A stretch of DNA of 34,046 nt, from the NCBI RefSeq assembly GCF_014694455.1, contig NZ_JAAUWT010000029.1:1-34046 (forward strand), given 5' to 3'. The stretch comes from Vibrio sp. S9_S30 (GTDB taxonomy: Bacteria > Pseudomonadota > Gammaproteobacteria > Enterobacterales > Vibrionaceae). Shown in pieces: positions 1-9,600 of this stretch. Every line of letters starts with the position of its first letter. Positions within the stretch are counted from its first letter, which is position 1. The notes beneath the pieces are model-generated. The model was given only the letters and a program-made list of their open reading frames with translations. It ran no database searches and was not told where the DNA came from. Position numbers and translations under genes: made by a program.

Positions 1-128
1 GCTGGGGTAAGTCGACAGGTTCTGCGACGCTTTCTATCCCCACTTTCAATAAGTTGTTGTTGCCATTGCGGAATGAACATCTGGCAAAAATCATCGACAT
101 CACAAAATGTTTCTATTAACTTATCCAT
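1..128 (-). CDS. IS982-family transposase, N-terminal part (runs off window)
   Basis: Reading leftward from the ATG at 128, the frame stays open to the window edge (42 codons) and begins MDKLIETFCDVDDFCQ, followed by a Gln-rich stretch and a basic RKRRR segment. I recognise this as the typical N-terminus of IS982-family transposases of marine gammaproteobacteria. The catalytic DDE domain would lie outside the window. A Shine-Dalgarno-like AAGGA sits about 6 nt before the ATG, inside an inverted repeat listed separately. The gene points the same way as the PKS operon and starts only about 100 bp after its last gene in this window. Family assignment is from memory of the conserved start; completeness cannot be judged. 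Confidence 0.75.
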   Translation of the reverse strand, partial: MDKLIETFCDVDDFCQMFIPQWQQQLIESGDRKRRRTCRLTP

Positions 129-183
129 GCTCGTTCCTTTGAGATCTTATATATTTAGTCAATGATCTGATCTCGGAACGAGC
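129..183. repeat. Inverted repeat covering the IS982 transposase ribosome-binding site
   Basis: The arms GCTCGTTCC (129-137) and GGAACGAGC (175-183) are perfect complements. Inside them GAGATC (141-146) pairs with GATCTC (169-174), giving a 15-bp stem with a 3-nt bulge (138-140) and a loop of 22 nt. On the minus-strand transcript the 3' arm contains the GGAA of the transposase Shine-Dalgarno and directly abuts its ATG. The stem would therefore hide the start signal in any RNA that enters from the PKS operon. Confidence 0.6.
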
Positions 184-225
184 CATTAGTTCCTTCCTAA
201 CGAATTTCCTTATCCAGAACTCAGG
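129..225 (-). mobile_element. Probable terminal region of the IS982-family element
   Basis: Between the transposase start and the PKS stop codon there are fewer than 100 bp, so the end of the insertion sequence must lie here. Read on the minus strand, the segment at about 224-206 (starting ACCTGAGTTCTGG) is the best candidate for the terminal repeat, directly after the stop codon of the AT-AT-ER gene. The other end of the element is outside the window, so neither the repeat nor a target duplication can be confirmed. Confidence 0.4.
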
Positions 226-3200
226 TTAATCTTGTAATGCCACCTCAGGCACTGCTGCACCTTGTTTAGGCTGCTCCGCGCGAGTCATCAATTGCGCATA
301 TTTTTGCGTCATGTACTCTGCGGTACCATCCAATAACAAGTGTGCGATTTCATCAACGTGACGGTTTTGCCACGCCTCAAATCGGGTACCTTTAACCCAT
401 TGATTGAACGCCCCAAGGGACGGACCACAGTGAATTTGATAGTCCACTTTATCGGCAGCACCGTTGATGGCAATGCGGTTGGTATGAATGAAATACCAGC
501 GAAATACTAAGGCCATTTTATGCTTGCTGTCTTTTTCGGCGCGCACTATCTCTTGCGGCTTCGCTTTGTTGTAATACTCACACGTTTCTTGATACACGGC
601 ATCAAAAGAACGCTTAAAGTATTTCTTCTCTATCAGATCTCGGGTCGCTGCATCTACCTCGTGCCACCCTTGGTGACGCTGCCACAACTCATACAATTTG
701 TTTGCTCTGGCTGGAAAAAAGACGCCTTTTCTCAACACCTGAACTTTTGCACCAATTTCAAACATATCGCCTGCTGGGGCATATCGCGTGTCGTGAATAT
801 TGGCGTCTTGCAGCAGCGCTTTCACTTCATCGCTGGTGCCCGCCTCTGGCGAACATTGATTAATTGAACCAGTTAAAATAAAGTCCGCACCGAGCATCAG
901 CGCAGATGCGGCTGACTCTGGCGTACCAATACCGCCTGCTGCACCGACATCGATCTGTGCTCGGTAGTTATACTCGTTGGCAACCCGATCGCGCAGCCTA
1001 ATGATGGTAGGCAGAATTACCGACAACACACCCATATCTGTGTGTCCGCCTGAATCCGCCTCGACGCAAAGTGAGTCCGCCATCGCAATGGTTTTCGCCA
1101 GCTCGGCTTGTTCACGACTCACCAACCCCTGCTCGAGTAATTTTTTAACCACATGAGCGGGAGCGGGTTTCAAAAATTGCTCGGCGACTTCTGGTCTAGA
1201 GATCTTAGCCATAATGCGATTCATCGCACGCACATTGCCGTGGGCATCTCGACTCAGACCTTGTAGGCGATAACGTACCAAAGCGGGGGTAACACTGAGA
1301 AACGCAGCGGCTTCAATCACAGTGATCCCCTTGCGCATAAACAGTTCAACCGTACGCATTTCTTTGTCCGGGTTTGCCAAGTTACACACCAAATTCATCC
1401 CAACCGTCGTAGCACTGCCTAGGGCCTGTTGGATCTCGTCAATATTCTGTGCAATGTTTTCGTCACTTAGCCCGCCAGTGCCAAAGAAAGATAAAAATCC
1501 AGCCTTCGCCATACGGATCACCAGTGCCTTTGAGGCAATGCCCTTGTACATCGCCCCCGTTGCGTAGGCATATTGCAAGCCATATTTTTTCTTAAAGTGT
1601 TCAGAGCCAAGCTGTCGTGAAGTAAGCGGTGCCACAGCATAAGTCGGGCACGCTCCATTTGCTGGCACAGAGGTAGACTCTTTGCTCTTTACTGATGTGC
1701 CATGTGTACTTGTCCAGGCAGTTTGAATTTTTGCCAATAAATTTGTCAGTACTTGACCGTGGCCCACTTCATGAAAATTGCTCACCCCTTTATGCAACAA
1801 ATATTCTATGCTATCGCACCAGCGCACTGGAGAAGAGATCTGCATTGCTAGAAACTGTTTCAGCTGCGCTACATCATATGGCTGAGCATGCACATTTGAA
1901 ATAATGACCTTGTTGGGAGTGGCAAATGAAAATTGTGTTAAATAGTCTGCAAAGTGGCGCTGTACTTGTGCCATATAACGAGAGTGAAACGGCGCACTGA
2001 CATTCAGCGGCACAACCGCAGCACCTTCCTCTTCTAAGCCCAAGGTTAAGCGTGCCAAACTGTCTTTTGGCCCTGCTAATACCAGTTGTGAAGGACTGTT
2101 GTAATTGGCAAAGTCAATATCTTTGATGTGTGCGGTATCCATCACTTTCTGGATCACCTCTGGCGCACATTTCATCACCGCGACCATCCCGCCATCGGAC
2201 ATTTGCGCCATCAATTCACCCCGCTTTTTCACCAACCTCAAGCCATCTTCGAAGCTGAATACCCCCGCGGCAAAGAGTGCATTGAATTCACCTAAGCTGT
2301 GCCCCATAACCACGTCGGGTTCAGCTTCATTGGCGATTTTGTCTAAATAGCTCAATGCACTGACCGTATACAATGCAGCCTGCGTATATTGTGTGTTGCC
2401 CAGCTTACTGACCGGCCCATTCAAACATAGCGCTTTGATTGAATAACCTAAAATCTCATCTGCAGCACGAATTAACTGAGGGTATTTATCGAATAACTCT
2501 CGGCCCATGCCCACTTGTTGAGCACCTTGGCCTGGAAACATATACACTTTGGTGGCTGGGTCGATTGCTGTGTTTGTCATGCTCATATTTTTATTACCTT
2601 GTTCTGAATGCGAATATGTTGCTATCAACTCGTTGAATAAATCCAAAGTTGCTGCAAAAGGGTTAAGTAACGCAGTGATCTCACACCCGCTCTGGTGCGT
2701 GAGGCACCTTTTGGCAAAATTCGCCATCGTGCCTGATGGGCCTAAATCACAAAAGTGGCGGGCACCGAGTTTTTCTGCGGTGGCCACAGCCTGTGGAAAT
2801 TGAATAACTTGACGGACAACCTGCCAAAAATAATCGCCATCTACTCGCTTCACCAACGCCCCCGTGGTACTGGAGATTAACGGCAGGGAAGGTTCATAAA
2901 ATCGATACTTTTGACACAACTCGAGAAATGCAGATTTTGCCCGGTTGAGTTTTGATGAGTGGAAAGCTTGAGTGACGGGCAAACGCATAAATGCGTGTCC
3001 GTACTGCGGCAATTGTGCTTCAAGCTCCGTCAATGCTGCATTTGACCCCGATACCACGAAGTGCGCATCATAGTTCAGCGCAGCAATTTCAAGGCCGCGC
3101 TCCGCCAACTTAAGCTCGCCGCATTGTTGAGGATCTGCCAGAATGGCCGTCATGCCGCCTGTGTCAGCATAGCGTTCAAAAATATCGGCTTGCTCAACCA

Positions 3201-3555
3201 CAAAACGCATGCCTTGTTCTGGCTCAATACAGCCAGCGATGGTGGCCGCCACAACCTCACCCAAGCTCGAGCCCAGTACAAAATCAGGCTTAACCCCGTG
3301 TTGTATCAAGCTTGCCGCCAATGCATATTCCAGCATGTAGATAGCGGGGTGAGTATAACGCAACTCATCAAAGACAGGGTTTAGCTTCCCTGTACTCGTG
3401 TATAGCTTGGCGAGAATTGACCTCCCCCCAGCTTCAATGGCAACCCTATCCAAGCGTTGCATATTATTGCGAAACGCCGCATTGTTGTTATAGAGTGTCT
3501 CGGCCATTTTGTAGTGTTGGGAACCCTGCCCTACGAACATAAATACTAGTGACAT
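226..3555 (-). CDS. mmpC: Trans-acting AT-AT-ER protein (MmpC-like)
   Basis: This 1109-residue protein has three domains. AT1 (about 1-310) carries GSSLGE with Ser97 as nucleophile but Ser96 where acyltransferases have His. It also lacks the usual RG..M arginine (EQADIF instead), so it is probably not a malonyl transferase; a proofreading acyl hydrolase role is possible. AT2 (about 335-625) is canonical: GQGAQ, GHSLGE (Ser420), KKRGELM, and APFHS, which fits malonyl specificity. The C-terminal part (about 655-1090) is a PfaD-type FMN-dependent enoyl reductase (ADSGGHTDMG and VGAAGGIGTPE motifs). No PKS module in the window has its own AT, so AT2 must act in trans. The ER would saturate the fatty-acid chain built by the neighbouring MmpB-like protein. 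The start ATG is preceded by a weak GAGAG. It lies 75 bp after the MmpB-like gene, as mmpC follows mmpB in mupirocin. Confidence 0.92.
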   Translation of the reverse strand: MSLVFMFVGQGSQHYKMAETLYNNNAAFRNNMQRLDRVAIEAGGRSILAKLYTSTGKLNPVFDELRYTHPAIYMLEYALAASLIQHGVKPDFVLGSSLGEVVAATIAGCIEPEQGMRFVVEQADIFERYADTGGMTAILADPQQCGELKLAERGLEIAALNYDAHFVVSGSNAALTELEAQLPQYGHAFMRLPVTQAFHSSKLNRAKSAFLELCQKYRFYEPSLPLISSTTGALVKRVDGDYFWQVVRQVIQFPQAVATAEKLGARHFCDLGPSGTMANFAKRCLTHQSGCEITALLNPFAATLDLFNELIATYSHSEQGNKNMSMTNTAIDPATKVYMFPGQGAQQVGMGRELFDKYPQLIRAADEILGYSIKALCLNGPVSKLGNTQYTQAALYTVSALSYLDKIANEAEPDVVMGHSLGEFNALFAAGVFSFEDGLRLVKKRGELMAQMSDGGMVAVMKCAPEVIQKVMDTAHIKDIDFANYNSPSQLVLAGPKDSLARLTLGLEEEGAAVVPLNVSAPFHSRYMAQVQRHFADYLTQFSFATPNKVIISNVHAQPYDVAQLKQFLAMQISSPVRWCDSIEYLLHKGVSNFHEVGHGQVLTNLLAKIQTAWTSTHGTSVKSKESTSVPANGACPTYAVAPLTSRQLGSEHFKKKYGLQYAYATGAMYKGIASKALVIRMAKAGFLSFFGTGGLSDENIAQNIDEIQQALGSATTVGMNLVCNLANPDKEMRTVELFMRKGITVIEAAAFLSVTPALVRYRLQGLSRDAHGNVRAMNRIMAKISRPEVAEQFLKPAPAHVVKKLLEQGLVSREQAELAKTIAMADSLCVEADSGGHTDMGVLSVILPTIIRLRDRVANEYNYRAQIDVGAAGGIGTPESAASALMLGADFILTGSINQCSPEAGTSDEVKALLQDANIHDTRYAPAGDMFEIGAKVQVLRKGVFFPARANKLYELWQRHQGWHEVDAATRDLIEKKYFKRSFDAVYQETCEYYNKAKPQEIVRAEKDSKHKMALVFRWYFIHTNRIAINGAADKVDYQIHCGPSLGAFNQWVKGTRFEAWQNRHVDEIAHLLLDGTAEYMTQKYAQLMTRAEQPKQGAAVPEVALQD

Positions 3556-3630
3556 AAGCAGCTCTCTTGCTCTGAAGTCAACACGTTAGGGGGACAACAA
3601 TGATGCGCTATAGCGGCCATTTTTCGATTG

Positions 3631-6600
3631 TTAAACATCATTTATCTCCCCAGCCTGTGCTGCGAATTGTGGCGTTATCGTCTGGCGTAGGATCTGCGCC
3701 ACATCCGCTACATTAGCTTTTTCCAATACGCTGTAATGGCCACCTGAGACCAAAACTAGGGGGATGTTTTGTAAGCAATAGCGGCGATATTTCGCCAGTG
3801 TTTGTTGGCGGTTTTCGCCTCCCATATGGCTTTGCTTAGCCAACAGCAAGGTAATATCACCGTCGTATTTTTGCGACGGCACATACTGCAATCCCATCAA
3901 TATCTGCTGCGCATAGGCGTGCATTATCTGCTGCAGATACGCCTTGCTGTGCTCAGTAGACACCGCAGCTTCATCGAGTAAGGCCTGCGCCAGTGGGGCA
4001 ACCACGTCGTCACCTTGGGCTTGTTTGTGAGCCAGTGTATTTGCTACCTGTGTATCGCGAATAAAAAATTGGAAAAACGCAGACAAGGATATGTCACCTT
4101 GCGCGTACAATTCGCTGTCCAGCATAAAAATATGTACTTTACGACCCTCATTGCGCAATAAACAAGCCATTTCATACACGACACTGGCCCCCAAGGAGTG
4201 CCCTAGCAAATAGATAGTTTGTTGCTCAGGTAGCGATGACAGCTGAGTCACATAATCCTGTGCCATGACCTGGATGCTGTCGTGCGCAATGCTCGAATCA
4301 TGAAACCCTCGATAGCCAAAACCATAAAGACGCATACGACCTTGTAACAGTTTCACCAAAGGGGAGAAACTGCTCAACATAGCACCGGCTGCCGGTACGC
4401 AGATCAGGGCAGGTCCTGCGCCTTCAGAACCAGAAAGTGACACCATGCCATGCTCAACTTGCAGCTCCTCACCTGCCTGAGAGGCACTTAATTGCTCAGC
4501 AAGTGCACGAATACTGTTTGCGGCCATTAAATCATGCGTGGTAACTTGAATGTTGAGTGTCTGGTGAATTTTTTGCTGCCATTGCACCAACTCCACTGAA
4601 CTGCAACCACTCAGATCCAACGCGCTGGTGAGCGTTAGGTGTGCCTGCTCGGCCATGCTATCCTGCGCCAATCTCAAAAGCTGCTCCTCAAGCTCAGTGT
4701 TCGCTGTCAGCTGCTCAGAGCGATCCGCTGATTGGTTGATTTGCTGTTCAAATTCACCAATCCAATGTCGCGTCGCTTTAAATGGGTATCCCGGTAAACT
4801 TACCCGTCGCACCACTTCACCCCGATACATATTTTGCCATGCGATAGATAAGCCGTTACACCAAAGTGACGCTAACATACTCAGATCACGAGATTTCAGC
4901 CAACCATCTACCACCGTCTGCAACGCGGTGTCGCTTTGCAGCATAGAGACAATCGGTGGGCAACTCGCGCTCGTACCTTGGTACACGCCAGGCGCATTGT
5001 ATTCACCTTGAGCAATTTGGGTTAGACATTCAACAAATTCGGCTTGCGAATTGACCACCATAGCTACCCGCTCTTCCATCACACTGCGCCCCACTTGCAG
5101 TGTGTAGGCAACACGATACAGATCAAGCTGAGGTTCGCGGGCAAGCCAAGTCAGTAAATTGCGCGCTTGGATTGCAATTTGCGGCTGTGTTTTCGCAGAC
5201 AACAGCATGGCATAAGGACCATCTGTTTGACGTGCGCTTTGGGGATCAGGTGCGCGGTATTGCTCAACAATGACATGTGCGTTGACGCCACCAAATCCAA
5301 AAGCGTTGATCCCCGCCACTTTGGGGTCGCGCTGTGAACCGCGTGACCATGGCTCGGCGGTTGCAGGAATATAAAATGGCGACTGTGCAATGTTAATGTG
5401 CGGGTTCAATTCATCACTGTGCAAGTTTGCAACCAGATGGTCGTGTTGCATTTGCAAGACAACCTTAAGTAAAGAAGCCATGCCCGATGCCATTTCCATG
5501 TGTCCAACATGGGTTTTAACCGAGGCCAGCGCACAACCCCCTTGTTGCGCCCCCTTAAATGCCTTCGTTAGCGCTTGAAACTCAACGGCATCTCCGATTT
5601 CAGTACCAGTTCCCTGTGCTTCAACGTAACTAACTTGCGCGGGGTCAATGTTTTTCTCTTCATAACACGCTTTGATCAATGTCGCTTGTGAGTTGGTATT
5701 CGGTGCGGCAAATCCGCTTCCTTTGCCGGTATAGCCCACTTTACTATTGCGGATCACAGCAAGGATATTATCTCCATCTCGTTTTGCCTCAGATAAGCGT
5801 TTCAATAACACAGTAGCAACGCCTTCACTGCGCACATAGCCATCTGCATTGGCAGCAAAAGCACGGCACTGGCCCACTTCGCTAAGTAGGCCTGCACGGC
5901 TCAAATTAATGTGGCCCTGCGCAGTCACTATGACGTTAACGCCCCCGACTAAACATAAGCGACAGTCACCACTGCGCAGCGCTGTGACAGCCCGGTGTAA
6001 AGCGACCAGAGCACTCGAACACGCAGTCTCAACAGGTTCACTTGGGCCTTTTAAATTCAAAAAATAGCTGATCCGGTTTGGCCCTAAAGACGGTGCATTG
6101 ATCGGCCCAGACAATTCCATCGATGCGCCCTCGCCTTGATCACTGGCATTGTTTTCAGAACCATATCCGCTGGTATGCGCAATACCAATGTACACTCCCG
6201 TATTTGACCCTGACAGCGATTCCGGCGCATAACCGGCATCTTCAATTGCGTGCCAAGCACTTTGCAACAGTAACCTTTGCTGGGGGTCCATCTGCCTTGC
6301 TTCGTGGGAGGAAATACCAAAAAACCCGGCATCAAACTGGTCAATTTGAGCTAAAAATCCGCCCCACTTACTGCGCGTGGCTCGAGGATCTTGTTTGGTA
6401 TCACCATACACATCGCGCCAATCCCAGCGCTCCTTAGGGATTTCAGTGACGCAGTCTTTCCCTTGTTTCAAATTATCCCAAAATTGTGCAATATCACTGG
6501 CGCCAGGAAATTGTCCATCCATACCGATAATAGCGATGCAGTCATCATCTTGGTCAACAGTCGAGTGGCGCGCTTGATGTTCAACTTCTTGCATATCCTC

Positions 6601-9600
6601 CGCGTACGGTCTAACCGAAGGGTCGACGGGCTGTTGTGAATGCACTGTTTTTACTTTCTCGACGTATTCTACAGGTGCTTTATCATCGCTGTGTGAGTCA
6701 GACAGGTGAGCCGCCAGAGCGGATACGGTGTTGATGTCGTAAAAAATCGTGGGCGCCAGCTCTGCTTGGTAGCGATGATTGATCGCCTGAGCTAACTCAG
6801 CAAAGCTCACCGAGTCAAAGCCCAACTGATCCAGCGGCGTATGGACGTCGAAGTCATGCTTGGCGATTTTCAACATGTCACTGATCAACACCAACAATGC
6901 TTGTGTTATGTCTGAGCGCGCCTCTTTTTGCGACTCAACAACGGTCGCTGAAGGCTGAACAGGCTCCGCACTGCTCACTTGATGCTGCGCGTCACTTAGC
7001 AACTCATTCATATGATGAACCAACTCACCAACACAGGTGCACTGATAGAAAACCGTGGTAGACAACTCAACCTCATAGCGAGCACTGAGAGCACTTGCCA
7101 ACTCAGTCAAAGAAACCGAGTCAAAGCCGATCTGCTCAAATGTCGTGTCCGCATCAATGCTCGCAGCGGGTACTTTGAGCAACTCGCTGATCTCAGCAAT
7201 AATATCCCCTTCATTGCACGGTGCGCTTGGCGCTGTTTTAGATATTTGCGCGGGAGATTGAGTCGGCGCATGGCTGAGCTGCGTTTGTAAATACGCAACC
7301 AGTTCAGCCACTACAGTACACTCATAAAACAACGTAGCAGAGAGCTCTACGTCCAGCGCCTGACTTAAGTGGCTGGCAAGCTCTCCCAATGAAACCGAAT
7401 CGAAACCAATGTCCGAAAACGCCGTATTACCATCAATACTCGAAGCTGGCACTTTGAGTAACTCACTGATCATCGCGATCACGGTATCTTCACTGAGCGA
7501 TGGCGCCACCGCCGCAGTGCTGGGATGCTGGGGCACAGCAGTGGTCTCTTGCGCGGTTGCGATCTCATCGCCTTGGGATAGATGCGATTGTAAGTAGTGG
7601 GTCAGCTCATCAATTTGAGTGCAGTCATAAAATACACTAACGGGCAGCTCTACCCCTGTCGCTTGGGTCAGCACATTCGCCAATTCACTAATAGAGACTG
7701 AATCAAAGCCAATATCAAACAGTGCCGTTGTGCCATCAATGCTCGACTGAGGCACTTTCAGTAAATCACTTACTTCACGGATAACATCTTGCACGTTGAA
7801 AGACGCGACGGCTCTACGCTGCGCTGGCTGCTCAGCGGTGTAATACGCATCCACGGTCTGCAATTGGTGCGCGAAGTTTTGGTACGCTTCCCCCGTACCA
7901 TACAAAACCAGAACCTGTGATACTTTTGCGGCCAACGCGCTCGAAAACGCGTCAAGCCCAGCCTCGGTTGGCAGTGGTATTAATCCAGATGTTTCTTTCA
8001 ATTCGCGCATCGCATGACGGGGCATTCGCATCCCACCATCTTGCCAAAGCGGCCAGTTGACGGACACACTGTGACCGGAGCACTCCCCGCGTTTAACACG
8101 CAGCGCCCTATCGTGGGCAAACCAGTCCATAAACCCGTTTGCCGCCGCATAATCGGCCTGACCTGGCGCACCCAGTACACTGCTGATCGATGAGAACAAG
8201 GCAAAAAACTTTAATTCACATGTACGCGTCGCAGCGTCCAAATTGACGAGCCCTTGCACTTTTGGCGATAGCACTCGATCCATATGCTGTGGCGATTTTC
8301 TGACGATCATGCCATCTTGTAATACCCCCGCGGCATGCAAAACCCCGGTGATTTGACCAAACTCTTCCAACACCTGTGCAATGGCATCTTCCACCTCGTT
8401 TGATCGCGAGAGATCAATCGCTTGATAATGCACCCTATCGCCCTGCGCATTGCACTGTGAAAGCCACTGTTGGCGCGCTAAATCCAGCTCGCCACGACCC
8501 CATAGGATCACCTTACTGGTTTGGGTCTGGGCAAGAATAGTCTGGGTAAATATTTTACCAAGGCCACCAAAACCACCGCTGATCAGGTACACCCCTTGCT
8601 CCTGCCACGGCGACACGGCTTTTTCAACTGCTGGCAAAGCCTGCCAGCGCCTGATGTCACACTGTTGCGACTTCAGTTCAATGCAACTGGGCTTGTGTGT
8701 GTGAGCATTGTGTATGATCTGCTTTTCAACCTCAGCGCCAGAGTCCGCCATGATCACATCAGCAAATTTAATCACATGCTCGTGAATGGCCGCTTCGAGC
8801 ATCGGCAACAGCCCCGCATACATGCGCTGGTCTGTACCTGGTGGCGCGACCAATTGGATGCGCTTAGGCTTGGTCCCTTGATGCTGAATGACTTGTTGTA
8901 ACACCGCCAGCAGTGCTTGTGCATAGTGCAGATAATGATCCGCACTACACAGAGAAGCCTTCGACGCTTCGGCAGGTGCATCGATACACACCACCTCTGC
9001 ACCTGTAAAACGCGCGCGCAATTGAGCAGACCACTGTGCTGCATCGCCCAGTAAAACAACCCAGGTTGTATCGCCGTTAAAGTTATCCGTTGTTGCTGCG
9101 GCGAAAGGCTTTGACTGCCACGTCGGTGACAAGAGTTTGATTTCCCCACAAGGCTCTGCTTGCTCTGTTTTTGACGGTCTGCACTCCTCGACCTGCTCCT
9201 TTTTCACAGGTGTCGATGACTTCATCACCCGTGCAGTATAACCGAGCAATTGCAAGCACACATTGCCCTGTTCATCACACAGTGACAAATCAATAACCTG
9301 AGTGCTGACCGTACACTGTTTGGCATCAAGTATGACCCACACAGTTTCTGGCAAGGGGGCATATTCTTTCACTTGATTGAGCACAAAGGGGACCATAGGT
9401 CCTTGTTGAGAGTCAGCTTCCTCTACGTAGGGCTGTTCGCCAAGATAAAAGCCCAAAATACAATGCAGTGCTGAGTCGAGTATTTCCGGGCGCCACTTCA
9501 TCTTTTGAGATGGCTGCGGCTGTGGCTGCTGCGCTTTCAGTCGTCCCACCACGTATGATCCACTGCGCTGCAGTGACTCAACCCCACGAAATGCCGATCC

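Noticed and set aside
520..867. Plus-strand open frames across the PKS genes (this one of 115 codons, others up to 149, for example 17469-17918)
   Set aside because: All are antisense shadows of well-defined minus-strand domains, without recognisable motifs or operon logic.
3556..3630. Regulatory element between the MmpB-like and MmpC-like genes
   Set aside because: Only a weak ribosome-binding site is visible in these 75 bp.
6706..7803. Regularly spaced repeats as a CRISPR array
   Set aside because: The period of about 300 bp is set by coding ACP domains; the repeats are translated and diverge at third positions.
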